Source of the DNA: Tistrella mobilis KA081020-065
GTDB taxonomy: Bacteria; Pseudomonadota; Alphaproteobacteria; Tistrellales; Tistrellaceae
Reading direction: 5' to 3'
DNA length: 64,000 bases
Assembly (NCBI RefSeq): GCF_000264455.2
Contig: NC_017956.1
Span: 789,501-853,500 of the forward strand
Below, piece after piece: positions 19,695 through 28,337 of the stretch. Position numbers and translations under genes: made by a program. The notes under the pieces are model-generated. The model did not search any database. It was not told the DNA's origin and saw only the letters and a list, made by a program, of their open reading frames with translations. Every line of letters starts with the position of its first letter. Positions within the stretch are counted from its first letter, which is position 1.

Positions 19695-21193
19695 GTACTG
19701 CACGAGCAGCTCCCATGATGTCTGGAGATGGCCTGACGCGGAACGAGTACCGTCCCTTTGCGTCCAAGATGACGTGCGCGGTCTTCGTTTTTCTCGTCCT
19801 GATGAACGGCTTCGCAGGGGCGCTGCCTGTTGATGCTCCGGCTGCGGTGGCGCTCTTTGTCGTCGCCGCACCCGTTTATTCAGTTCTTGTACTCATTAAC
19901 TTGAAGTCGGTTCCGTATCCCAAGTTTTCGCTCTTCGTGCTCGTATCCCTAATGATCTCGCTCGCGCAAGCTAGCACAATGTATAATCTTGCATTTAATA
20001 TTTATTATGCGAGCGCTGCACTTTTTATCATTCTGGTTTTTTATATGATCAGAAATCGCATGCTATCGATAACTAGTATATTTCGTTATACATATATATC
20101 TATTGCATTTGCCATATATTTTTCGGTGTTTGACTTCCTGTTCTTGGTTTCGCGATCTGGGGGATTGTATCGGGGTACCTGGGGTTATTCTCTGTTTTTT
20201 GATGATAAATCGCATTACACGGTTTTCATTGGCTTCTTCCTTTTTTTGGGGGCCATGGTTCTAAGGGACATTGCTCGCGAGCGTAAACTTCAGGGCGTCT
20301 ACCCCTCAATCTGGTTCAGCCGGGTCGTGCCGCTGTGGATCGTATTTAATTCGGTTGTCGCTCTGATGATGTCCAGCACGACGATGTCGCGGCTCATTGT
20401 GTTTTTCGTTCCTGCTTTTGTGTTTCAGGTGTATTACGCCGTCGAGTGCCTGTTCTTCCTGGGAAAAAGATACGATCAACACAAGAAGGTCTCCCTCTTC
20501 TATGTGTTCACGTTGATCTTCTTGATCATCGGGCTAATTGTTTTCATCGCAGCTGGTGATGCCATCGTCAACAATCCGACGTTCCGGCGTGTCATTATGG
20601 TTCTGGAACAGCAGCAGGATAATTCATTCAAAGCTCATGTTCTGCTTATCGAGCTCGCAATCCGTTCCAAGTTTTTGAGCCTCAGCAATTTTATATTTGG
20701 TGTTGGGCTTGGCAATTACCAGCATGAGATTCTTGAGAACGGACTCGCATTGGAATTGACGAGCCACATGAGTGTCTATCGAACGGCGGCACGCGGTTAT
20801 CTTCCCGCCCACTCGGTATGGGGCACCTTGTGGATCGAGGCCAATATTGCAGTGTTTCTGGTCGTTATGTGCGGTATCCTATGGATAGTTGCGCAAGGCA
20901 TAATTCGGGGAGTATTTGCAGCCAGCGCCTTTGCGTTGGGGTTGATCGGTAGCTCTATGTTCTATAACACGATCAACGAACCCTTCTACTTCGTTATGTG
21001 GCTATGTGTCATTGCCAGTATATTTCATAACCGGTACGATTGGGGTGGCGTTGTCGTTCCGAAAGGCGCGCCGATGAGGAAGCGGCGCCGTATGGCCCCG
21101 TCCGCTCCCATACAGGCGCCGTCGGAGGAGTCTGAGAGTCCGTCCGAGAAGTTATCTATGATTTCCGGCTCCTTGCGATTCTCCGCATCATGA
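19691..21193 (+). CDS. Wzy-like polysaccharide polymerase (3' end altered by IS insertion)
   Basis: About 500 residues with 10-12 hydrophobic segments and a long periplasmic loop near residues 315-385 that contains IFGVGLGNYQHE and LPAHSVWGTLWIEAN, like the O-antigen ligase/polymerase (Wzy_C) family. It would polymerise repeat units in the periplasm. GTG start overlapping the Wzz-like stop. The DNA is clearly richer in A+T (for example 19975-20120) than its neighbours, suggesting horizontal acquisition. From about 21131 the frame reads through the inverted repeat and edge of an IS5-family element, so the last 20 or so residues are not native. Confidence 0.75.
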   Translation: MSTARAAPMMSGDGLTRNEYRPFASKMTCAVFVFLVLMNGFAGALPVDAPAAVALFVVAAPVYSVLVLINLKSVPYPKFSLFVLVSLMISLAQASTMYNLAFNIYYASAALFIILVFYMIRNRMLSITSIFRYTYISIAFAIYFSVFDFLFLVSRSGGLYRGTWGYSLFFDDKSHYTVFIGFFLFLGAMVLRDIARERKLQGVYPSIWFSRVVPLWIVFNSVVALMMSSTTMSRLIVFFVPAFVFQVYYAVECLFFLGKRYDQHKKVSLFYVFTLIFLIIGLIVFIAAGDAIVNNPTFRRVIMVLEQQQDNSFKAHVLLIELAIRSKFLSLSNFIFGVGLGNYQHEILENGLALELTSHMSVYRTAARGYLPAHSVWGTLWIEANIAVFLVVMCGILWIVAQGIIRGVFAASAFALGLIGSSMFYNTINEPFYFVMWLCVIASIFHNRYDWGGVVVPKGAPMRKRRRMAPSAPIQAPSEESESPSEKLSMISGSLRFSAS

Positions 21194-22081
21194 TCCGGAT
21201 CATGGCGAGGCGGAGAAATGCCAGAGCCATCCGTGAGAGGTTCTCGAAGTCCTTGGCCAGCCTGCGGCAGCGGCCGAGCCATCCGAAGGTCCGTTCGACG
21301 ATCCAGCGTTTGGGCAGGACCTGGAAGCCCTTTGCGGTATCGGAACGCTTGACGATTTCCAGGTGCCAGACGCCGAGTTCACGCACGGCGGCAGCCGTGG
21401 CGGCGCCCTGATAGCCACCATCGGCGAAGATGCGCTCGATGAACGGAAACAGGCGGCGGACCTCTTTCAGCACCGGCAACGCACCGTCCCGATCCTGGAT
21501 GTCGGCAGGCTGGATCTGCGCTTCCAGCATCATGCCGAGCGTGTCGACGACGATGTGCCGCTTCTTGCCTTTGACCTTTTTGCCCGCGTCGTAGCCCGAC
21601 GGATCGATCCGCGCCCCCCTTTTTCCGCGCTTTTGACGCTCTGGCTGTCGATGATTGCCACGCTCGGTCCGGCCTCTTTCCCGGCCAACTCGCGGACATC
21701 CACGAACAGGGCATGGTGGATCCGCGCCAGCGTGCCATCCCATTCCCACAGGCCCAGATATTCATGCACCGTGCTCCGCGGCGGCAGATCCTTGGGCAGG
21801 GCCCGCCATTGGCAGCCGGTCATCAGCACATAGAATACGCCGTTCAGAACCTCGCGGACATCGACCGTGCGCTGTCGACCGCCGCGCTTCGCGGGCGGGA
21901 TCAGCGGTTCGACCAGCGCTCATTCTTCATCCGTCAGGTTGCTCGGATATCTCAACCCCGGCCGCTCATAAATCCGGCGGCTTTCCCTCGTCCACATTCT
22001 GTCCGCTCCCATTTCCTTTGGGGCGGCATCGAATCACAACAGATTCACCGGATTCAATAACATTCCGGACGGGCCCTCAGA
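21131..22081 (-). mobile_element. IS5-family insertion sequence, degenerate copy
   Basis: About 950 bases. The imperfect terminal inverted repeats begin TCTGAGAGTCCGTCCG at the left and, read inward, TCTGAGGGCCCGTCCG at the right; over the following bases 17 of 22 positions match. The short length, single DDE transposase and the WTRESRRIYERPGLRYP start are typical of the IS5 family. I cannot define a target duplication, so the outer edge may be off by a few bases. It sits at the 3' end of the wzy-like gene. Confidence 0.82.
21156..21997 (-). pseudogene. IS5-family transposase, inactivated
   Basis: DDE transposase. The reading begins MWTRESRRIYERPGLRYPSN and meets a TGA at 21920-21922 where the family has Trp (EEW). 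It then continues in frame through FYVLMTGCQWRALPKDL and the first Asp in IDSQSVKSA. A -1 change is needed at the AAAAAGGGGGG run (21614-21624) to reach GYDAGKKVKGKKRHIVVD, the second Asp in FADGGYQG and the Glu in VERTFGWL. The -1 step may be programmed, as in some IS5 subgroups, but the early stop should silence this copy. Confidence 0.85.
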
Positions 22082-22164
22082 TTCTTGCGTCGAGAATTCC
22101 CTTAATATATGCAAGGCTGTGATCTGGATGTGATAAAGCAATGGTCGGAATATTTAAGGGATAT

Positions 22165-22198
22165 AGGCCATTCCAAGGCAGAATGCGAGGAATGGCCT
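22165..22198. repeat. Inverted repeat between the two insertion sequences
   Basis: AGGCCATTCC (22165-22174) and GGAATGGCCT (22189-22198) are perfect 10-bp arms around a 14-nt loop. It lies in the 166 bases between the IS5 and IS630 copies, where no gene is seen. It may be the original hairpin terminator downstream of the wzy-like gene. Confidence 0.5.
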
Positions 22199-22247
22199 GG
22201 GCAGGTCGGCAATAGCGCTGGTATCAGGCTCAACGGGCCGGCTAATA

Positions 22248-23422
22248 CCAATCTGCAATAATCAGAACCCATGAGCCCAGCGCCTCAACCCAATGGACAT
22301 GATCTTCCATGGCTGGCTGATGAGCTTGTTCCAGGCATGGCAGCACATGGCGATGATCTGGTCGTAGGATTCGAAGACGCGGTTTGACAGCCAGTTGTCA
22401 CGCATGAACTGCCAGACATTCTCGACCGGGTTGAGTTCCGGGGATCTGGGCGGCAGGACCATGATGGTGATGTTCGCCGGTACGACCAGCTTGTCGGTCA
22501 TATGCCATCCGGCCCGATCCATCATCAGCATGGCGTGCGCTCCGGGCGCGACCTGGGTGGCGATCTCATCGAGATGCCATTGCATGCCACGGGTATCGCA
22601 GCGGGGCAGGATCAGGGCGGCGCCGGCACCGCGTTCAGGGCACACGGCCCCAAAGATGCAGGCCGACCTGGTGCGTTGATCCTGGGGCGCTACAGGACGT
22701 GTTCCTCGCCTGGCCCAGCGTCGCGTGCCCCTTCTTGCCATCTTGTTCTTCTGGCCGATCCGGGCTTCATCCTGCCACCACAGCTCTATCCCGGTTCCCG
22801 GCGGTAAGGCGGCTTCGATTTCTGCCAGTCTGGTCTGGAATTTTTTTTAAAGTCTTCAAGCGCTTCGACATCCTGGGCATGGTGACGGGGCCGGGCTGAC
22901 AGCTTGCGGAACCCCATCGCCTTCAGCTCTCGTCCCACTGTCGTCTCGTCGATCGAGATGCCGAATTCCTCGAAGATCCAGTGCGCCAGATCCTTGAGCC
23001 GCCAACGCACCACACCGTCAACCGCCGGGGTTGGCCCGCGCACCACTTTTTCCGCCAGTGCCTGACGCTGGGCAGCGTTCAGCTTCGGCACCGCACCAGG
23101 CGCCTTGCGATCGATCAGCCCGTCCGGCCCGTGGGCGTTGAAACGCAGAACCCAATCCCGAATGATCTGCAGGCCCACGCCGCCCAGCTGGGCCGCCGAA
23201 CGTCTGCTGCCGCCATCGTAGATCAAGGCAAGCGCCAGCAGGCGGCGTGTCTGATCGGCATCTTTCGACCGTCGGGCCAGGGCACGAAGGCCGGCGCCGT
23301 CATAATCGGGGCGAAGGGGGATCGGTGCTGCCATGGGGATCGCTCCGGCTGTTTGCCGGAGTGACTCATAATCTGCTGGTCTTGGGAATCCCCTATCGTG
23401 AGTCGGGGGCAGCGCTCATTGG
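22248..23422 (-). mobile_element. IS630-family insertion sequence, apparently intact
   Basis: A 1,175-base element flanked on both sides by TA (22246-22247 and 23423-23424), the target duplicated by IS630/Tc1-mariner elements. The ends are short inverted repeats: CCAATCTGC at the left against CCAATGAGC read from the right. One transposase fills it. Size, target and gene structure all fit the family. Confidence 0.85.
22262..23334 (-). CDS. IS630-family transposase, made by -1 frameshift
   Basis: The first frame (from 23334) gives the helix-turn-helix part, with DYDGAGLRALARRSKDADQT and an IIRDWVLRFNAHGPDGLIDR section. At the A8 run on the minus strand (22841-22848) a -1 slip carries reading into LAEIEAALPPGTGIELWWQD. 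This supplies the DDE residues: the Asp of WWQDE, the Asp of MLMMDRAGWH and the Glu of LPPRSPELNPVENVW. The total is about 357 residues, the normal family length. A-run frameshifting is known in IS630 elements, so I treat this as functional rather than broken. Confidence 0.82.
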
Positions 23423-23748
23423 TATCAGACCGATCTGCTGTTGCAGTCTTGAGGTGTCGACAGAAGGTGATCCCGTTGCGATTGCATGGCTCACGCGTTA
23501 TGTCGCCGGGTTAGTTCAAGGGCATTTCACGGATCTGTCTGCATCTTTCGCACCGCCTGCCGTACTGCTCTTCTTTCGGTCGCTCCGGCGTGCGCCCGCA
23601 CGACCGGATGACCCGGATGGAGCCCTCATTGCCTAAATACGATGATCGCGACCGCCATGAGGTGGGCCATTCTCTGCCACTTGTGGTATTTGATAGTGAT
23701 CGGCACGGCGCCCACTGCCGCCGATTATGTCTGGAGATGAGGGGTATC
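23423..23748. other. Gap between the IS630 copy and the nitroreductase gene
   Basis: About 325 bases. A frame stays open from inside the IS to 23636 and another leads into the nitroreductase gene, but neither shows family-like sequence. It may contain the remains of whatever the insertion interrupted, plus the promoter of the next gene. I see no RNA gene, repeat or terminator here. Confidence 0.35.
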
Positions 23749-24741
23749 GTGCTGAAACGGGCTTTGGCATCACGGTTGTCCGCCCCGACGAAACTGAAGC
23801 TTCGCCGGATTGCAAACCGTATCTTGATCCTGCCTAATTATGTCTATGACCTGCGACGCTTCGTGGCCTCATCGACCGCTGCGCGGGAGGCGGACGATCT
23901 GGAGCGACTGTCTGCGCATATCACGATGGACTATCATAGAATAGAGAAAGGTTTGGCTCTGCCGGTTCCTCGTCCGGGATTTGGCCAGGATGTTGTGGAG
24001 CGTCTCCTCGCATTCATTCCAGAGTACGAGAATAAATACGGACCTGCGGATGTGACTTGCACTGCGCGCGCGGCGCTGGCGGAGTATCAGCAGTTTAATG
24101 CGGAGCAGGGGCTACAGCTGCCGAAGCTTGACGCATTTCTCAATCGCTCTGAAATGAATGGTGCCGCGGGTGGCACAGTGCTGCTCTCAAAAGAGGATCT
24201 CTTTCCTTTTGATGGAGAAGCAGCGCGTCGTTTTGTTCTGAGCCGGAGAAGCGTTCGCCAGTTCACTGGCCAGGCGATTGCCAAGGATGTAATCGAGGAG
24301 GCTGTCTATCTTGCCCAACGCGCACCTTCTGTCTGCAATCGTCAGTCTGCGCGAGTATTCGTGACCCACGATCCGGCACGAATGGCCGAAGTGCTCTCCT
24401 TCCAGAACGGCAATCGAGGCTTCGGTGACACGCTTGGTGCTGTCTTCGTGATTACGGCGGATATGCGTGCTTTTACGACGATGGGGGAGCGCAATCAGGC
24501 TTGGATTGATGGAGGCATCTTCGCGATGTCATTGGCCATGAGCTTGCATGCGCTCGGTTTGGGGGCCTGTATGCTCAATTGGAGCGTAGAGGCACGCCAC
24601 GACAAACTCGCCCGTGCCGCGATGGGCATCGGGGATGAATATGCGATCATCACCATGCTGGGAGCCGGATATCCGAAGGACACTGTCCGGATTGCGGCCT
24701 CACCCCGCCGCGACGTCTCGAGCATATTGAGTTGGCTTTGA
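23749..24741 (+). CDS. Nitroreductase-family protein of the polysaccharide locus
   Basis: 330 residues from the GTG at 23749. The N-terminal part (LRRIANRILILPNYVYDLRRF, then ITMDYHRIEKGLALP) is an extension seen in nitroreductase-like proteins of polysaccharide clusters. The FMN domain follows: SRRSVRQFTGQAI, YLAQRAPSVCNRQSARVF, MSLAMSLHALGLGACMLNWS and ITMLGAGYP. Role unknown; perhaps redox modification of a sugar or a regulatory function. Upstream in-frame ATGs at 23590 and 23617 would add about 45-53 residues without family character. I prefer the GTG with GAGGGG before it, which gives a typical length. Confidence 0.72.
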   Translation: MLKRALASRLSAPTKLKLRRIANRILILPNYVYDLRRFVASSTAAREADDLERLSAHITMDYHRIEKGLALPVPRPGFGQDVVERLLAFIPEYENKYGPADVTCTARAALAEYQQFNAEQGLQLPKLDAFLNRSEMNGAAGGTVLLSKEDLFPFDGEAARRFVLSRRSVRQFTGQAIAKDVIEEAVYLAQRAPSVCNRQSARVFVTHDPARMAEVLSFQNGNRGFGDTLGAVFVITADMRAFTTMGERNQAWIDGGIFAMSLAMSLHALGLGACMLNWSVEARHDKLARAAMGIGDEYAIITMLGAGYPKDTVRIAASPRRDVSSILSWL

Positions 24742-24790
24742 CGGTGATTACGCCCGTCAATACTGCAAGGCAGAACGAGGAAATATCGCT

Positions 24791-25879
24791 ATGAAAGCGG
24801 GGCGAGCTCTGTTCATCAGCGCCTATCTCCCCTCGGAAGAGATTCCTGCTGCAGGGAATCGTCTGAGTGGTGCGGCCTTGAAGGACTTTGCATCCAGATT
24901 TGAGGTTGTGGATCTGGTTTCCTTCTGTAACGGAATGACAAAGGGCTATGATGATCCGTTCCCCGTACCTGCCGGCGTGAATACCGTTTTATTTGACGTC
25001 GACATGAAGGCGCGCCTGGTCGCAATGGTACTGCATCCCTTCTCTCCATCCGGAGTCGCAGTGCGCCACTACCTGGCCAGGCGGAAAGTGACAGACCTTT
25101 TGTCGCACCATGCTTATGATGAAATCTTTGTCGATTTCACTCAGGGACTCGGTGCGATCGATCAGAAATTGTGGCCGAAAGTAACTTTGCGCCTGCATGA
25201 TGTCATGTCGCAGCTTTATCGTCGGCAGGCTGCGCAAGGGATCTCTGCATCCGGCTTGATCGGAAAGCTGGAACTCAGCCGTTGCTTGGCGTGGGAGCCT
25301 CATGCCCTTCGGCGTGTTGGTAAATTGCAGGCGCTTACCGCAAAGGATGCAGCTCTGGTCCGGCAGCTTTCTGGACGGGATGATGCGGAAGTGGTGCCGC
25401 CCTCCGGATTTCTGATCGTTGAAGGCCGGCAGCCCGCCGGGATTGACCCGAATATGATCTTGTTTTGGGGCAATATGGGGCGGAAGGAGAACGTCGATGC
25501 TGTCCTATATTTCGAAAAGCGGATTTTGCCGGCTATTCGTGAGAAGGTCCCTAATGCGTATCTTGTTGCAGCCGGTGCAAATCCTCCCAAATCCGCTATG
25601 GCTCTGACCGGGCCTCATGTCACCTGGACCGGGTTTGTGGAATCTCCTGACGAATATTTCCGTCGCTGTGCCGTCGGCATCGCCCCCCTTCTTAGCGGCG
25701 CAGGGATCAAGATCAAGGTGCTTGAGTTTATACACTCGGGAATTCCAACCGTGGCGAGTTCCGTCGGAGCGGAGGGAATTGCTGAGCATGAAAATCTGAC
25801 AACGGAAGATGATCCGAAGCTATTTGCCGAGGCATGTGTCGCTATTATGCGGGGGAATAATTTGCGATCGGGTGCTTGA
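24791..25879 (+). CDS. Family 4 glycosyltransferase
   Basis: GT-B fold transferase, 362 residues. The N-terminal Rossmann part opens ALFISAYLPSEEIPAAGNRL. The C-terminal donor domain has ILFWGNMGRKENVDAVLYF, VTWTGFVESPDEYFRRCAVG, and IAPLLSGAGIKIKVLEFIHS followed by GIPTVASSVGAEGI, the region holding the catalytic Glu-containing loop. GAGG lies 10 bases before the ATG. Last recognisable gene of the polysaccharide locus; sugar and linkage unknown. Confidence 0.83.
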   Translation: MKAGRALFISAYLPSEEIPAAGNRLSGAALKDFASRFEVVDLVSFCNGMTKGYDDPFPVPAGVNTVLFDVDMKARLVAMVLHPFSPSGVAVRHYLARRKVTDLLSHHAYDEIFVDFTQGLGAIDQKLWPKVTLRLHDVMSQLYRRQAAQGISASGLIGKLELSRCLAWEPHALRRVGKLQALTAKDAALVRQLSGRDDAEVVPPSGFLIVEGRQPAGIDPNMILFWGNMGRKENVDAVLYFEKRILPAIREKVPNAYLVAAGANPPKSAMALTGPHVTWTGFVESPDEYFRRCAVGIAPLLSGAGIKIKVLEFIHSGIPTVASSVGAEGIAEHENLTTEDDPKLFAEACVAIMRGNNLRSGA

Positions 25880-26150
25880 GGACTGGAATTTTGTTGGGGG
25901 GCGCTGGTGGGCGATAACTGTATCGGGCGCCAAGCATTTGTATTACAAGCTGTGGTTCTTGGATTGTCGGGTCAGTCGCGAGGGGAACTTCGTTCTTTAA
26001 TCGGCCAGATACTCGCCCCATCGCACGCGACTACGGCATCTGGATGATCTCTGAGAGCATATGCCGTTGTTCACACGATGAGCGTCCGGCTCGGCGGATC
26101 GACAGATTGAACAGATTGGTTGGCTTTTGACCCAAACGGAGGGCCCGGCC

Positions 26151-26471
26151 ATGACGCGCGAACCATCCTCTCCGGTCTGTTACGCCGACGAGGCCGATGA
26201 TCTCTATATGGGCTATGTCGGGCGTGACGAGATCCTGGTCCTGCTGACCGATCTTCTGCGCCGGGAGGATGTGGTGGGGCGGGATGAGGCGGTGCGGGCG
26301 GTGCTGACCGGGGAAATCCGGCGGCTGGGCGGCACGCCGCCGGAACCAGGCGATCTTCAGGCAGCGGGGGCTGTGCCGGCGGCGGATATTCTGCGCCGGC
26401 TGGCGGATCTGCTGCCCCGGCTGCGCGATGACGGCCTTCATGCGGTCTTGCGGCGGCTGGTCGATCGGTGA
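26151..26471 (+). CDS. Small acidic protein of unknown function
   Basis: 106 residues, start chosen at the ATG at 26151 because GGAGG stands 8 bases before it. No signal peptide or membrane segment. The N-terminal CYADEADDLYMGYVGRDEIL recalls the conserved start of DUF6306 proteins, a resemblance from memory that I hold weakly. The rest is helical, charged and Leu/Arg-rich. It precedes the PhnA-domain gene in the same direction, 79 bases apart. Confidence 0.6.
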   Translation: MTREPSSPVCYADEADDLYMGYVGRDEILVLLTDLLRREDVVGRDEAVRAVLTGEIRRLGGTPPEPGDLQAAGAVPAADILRRLADLLPRLRDDGLHAVLRRLVDR

Positions 26472-26550
26472 TCGGGCAGGTTCGCGCTTGCCTTCGGCGC
26501 CGGGGAAGCGGAGGGTGCGGCGCTGATGCAGCACCTGAAGGAGACCGGAC

Positions 26551-26871
26551 ATGTCCGACCAGGGTGACGACTACGTGTATGACGAGGCCACCGGCGAATG
26601 GCTGCCGGCCTCGGAGTTGGCTGCCTCGCAACCCGAGGGCCAGGCCCCCGCGGGGGAGCGGGTGGTGAAGGATGCGGCCGGCAATGTGCTGGCGGATGGC
26701 GACCAGGTGACGCTGATCCGGGATCTGAAGGTGAAGGGCACCAGCCAGACGCTGAAACAGGGCACGGTGATCCGGTCGATCCGTCTGACGGCGAATGACG
26801 AGGAAATCGACTGCCGGCACGAGTCCATCAAGGGGCTGGTGCTGCGGACCGAGTTCGTGCGCAAGCGCTGA
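26551..26871 (+). CDS. PhnA/YjdM-domain protein lacking the zinc ribbon
   Basis: 106 residues. The C-terminal two thirds match the PhnA (YjdM) domain: VVKDAAGNVLADGDQVTLIR, DLKVKGTSQTLKQGTVIRSI, and a closing LVLRTEFVRKR. The N-terminus (MSDQGDDYVYDEATGEWLPA) occupies the place of the usual four-Cys zinc ribbon but has no cysteines. The name comes from E. coli phnA, which is not a phosphonoacetate hydrolase; the biochemical role of the family is not established. Confidence 0.85.
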   Translation: MSDQGDDYVYDEATGEWLPASELAASQPEGQAPAGERVVKDAAGNVLADGDQVTLIRDLKVKGTSQTLKQGTVIRSIRLTANDEEIDCRHESIKGLVLRTEFVRKR

Positions 26872-26950
26872 TGATCCGGACCGGTACCGGTGGTTGCGGT
26901 GCATGCCGCGTCACCTGTACAGTCGGATGGTCCCACAGCCCCGAGAGGCC

Positions 26951-27703
26951 ATGTCCGAGATGATGCCGACCGTCTATCAGAGCGATCTGTTCATCCCCCG
27001 CTACCGGCCGATCAGCCGCGGGCGCTGGGAGCTGCGGGTGGTGCCGATGAACATGGCCCCGGGCTATTGGACGATGTCGGCCCTGGTCGAGAACATGGCC
27101 GTGCTGCTGCGCGACCGGCAGAGCTGGATGTCGACCACCCCGCTCGAGATCGAAAGCCAGGAGATCGGCGTGCATCTGGCACGCGGCCATGTGCTGATCT
27201 ATGGCATGGGCATGGGCTGGTCGGCACTGGCGAGCGCGCTTCAGGATGCGGTGACCGCGGTGACGGTGGTCGAGTTCGACCCGGATGTGATCGGACTGCA
27301 TGAAGAGCTGGATCTGGCGGCACAGCTGCCCGAGGCGGCGCGGACCAAGCTGAAGATCGTGCAGGGCGACGCCTATGCCTATGTGCCCGACCGGCCGGTC
27401 GACCTGCTGATGCCCGATATCTGGCTGCCGATGCTGAATGACGGCCGGGTGGACGAGGTGCGACAGATGCAGGCGAATGTGCAGGCCGGCGCGATCTATT
27501 TCTGGGGCCAGGAGCTGGAGATCGCCCGCCATGCCGTGGCGGCCGGCCATGCGCTGGACGATGACGGCATCGCCGCCGCCATTGCCGGGATGGGGCTGCC
27601 GCTGATCGGCCCCGAGTATCCCGGCCATACCGACAAGCTCGTCGCCGCCGCCCGGCGCTGGCTGCGCGACCGCTGGCTGCCTGGCTCCACGCCGCCCTGG
27701 TGA
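26951..27703 (+). CDS. Rossmann-fold SAM methyltransferase-like / spermidine-synthase-like protein
   Basis: 250 residues. The SAM/aminopropyl-binding core is VLIYGMGMGWSALASAL (glycine loop), VTVVEFDPDVIGLHEEL (acidic residue ending strand 2), KLKIVQGDAYAYVPDRPVDL and LLMPDIWLPML. No catalytic residues specific to spermidine synthase are evident, so the substrate is unknown. In-frame ATGs at 26927, 26951 and 26960 compete; the one at 26951 follows GAGAGG closely. It ends 31 bases before the convergent TetR gene. Confidence 0.6.
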   Translation: MSEMMPTVYQSDLFIPRYRPISRGRWELRVVPMNMAPGYWTMSALVENMAVLLRDRQSWMSTTPLEIESQEIGVHLARGHVLIYGMGMGWSALASALQDAVTAVTVVEFDPDVIGLHEELDLAAQLPEAARTKLKIVQGDAYAYVPDRPVDLLMPDIWLPMLNDGRVDEVRQMQANVQAGAIYFWGQELEIARHAVAAGHALDDDGIAAAIAGMGLPLIGPEYPGHTDKLVAAARRWLRDRWLPGSTPPW

Positions 27704-27734
27704 GGCCGACCCTGTCGCCATCTGGCCCCCTGGC

Positions 27735-28319
27735 TCAGCCGCCCCCGCCGCATTCCAGGCGGAAGGCGGTGCGCAGATGCGCTTCGGCGGCCGCCGTATC
27801 GAGCCCCTGGGCGCCCGAGAGCAGCAGCCCGGCCAGGCCATCATAAAGCGCACCCAGCCTGAGCGCCGTGGCGTCGGGGTCATCCGCCCGCCAGCAGCCT
27901 GCGGCGTGACCGTCGCGCAGGATGGCGGCCAGACTGTCCTGCATGCGCTGCCGCGCGGTCGAAAGCGCTTCGGCGAGCGCTGTGTCGGTGCCGGCAAGAT
28001 CCGTCGCCTCGATCCAGAGCCGCCAGTAGATCCAGGCATCGGGCGCGAAGGCGGTGGCGAGATAGCGCTCCATCGCCACTGCCGGCGGCCGGTTGCCGTC
28101 GTTGATGTCCCCGGCCACGGCGTCGAAGATCGCCGACCAGGCCAGCGCCCGCAGTTCCGGCCAGCGGAAATAATGGTTCAGCAGCCCCGTGCCGACGCCG
28201 GCGCGGTCGGTCACCATCCGGGTGGTCGCCGCCTTCAGCCCCGCCGTCAGCAGCACCTCGGCCGCCGCGGCAAGGATGAGATCCCGCCGGCCGCGGGGCG
28301 CATCGTCATGCCGTGCCAC
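27735..28319 (-). CDS. TetR/AcrR-family transcriptional regulator
   Basis: 194 residues. N-terminal helix-turn-helix: RRDLILAAAAEVLLTAGLKA, TTRMVTDRAGVGTGLLNHYF, with RWPELRAL in the next helix. The C-terminal ligand domain has DPDATALRLGALYDGLAGLL, reminiscent of BetI-like members. Divergent from the DUF418 gene, with two tandem palindromes between them, so it probably represses itself and that gene. Ligand unknown. Confidence 0.9.
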   Translation of the reverse strand: MARHDDAPRGRRDLILAAAAEVLLTAGLKAATTRMVTDRAGVGTGLLNHYFRWPELRALAWSAIFDAVAGDINDGNRPPAVAMERYLATAFAPDAWIYWRLWIEATDLAGTDTALAEALSTARQRMQDSLAAILRDGHAAGCWRADDPDATALRLGALYDGLAGLLLSGAQGLDTAAAEAHLRTAFRLECGGGG

Positions 28320-28337
28320 ATGTCCCTCCTTGACTCG

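Noticed and set aside
21614-21624. Programmed frameshift making a working IS5 transposase
   Set aside because: Even if the -1 slip occurs, the TGA at 21920-21922 in place of Trp codon 26 would stop translation earlier.
23590-23748. N-terminal extension of the nitroreductase gene from ATG 23590 or 23617
   Set aside because: The extra residues have no family character, and a GTG with a better ribosome site gives the typical length.
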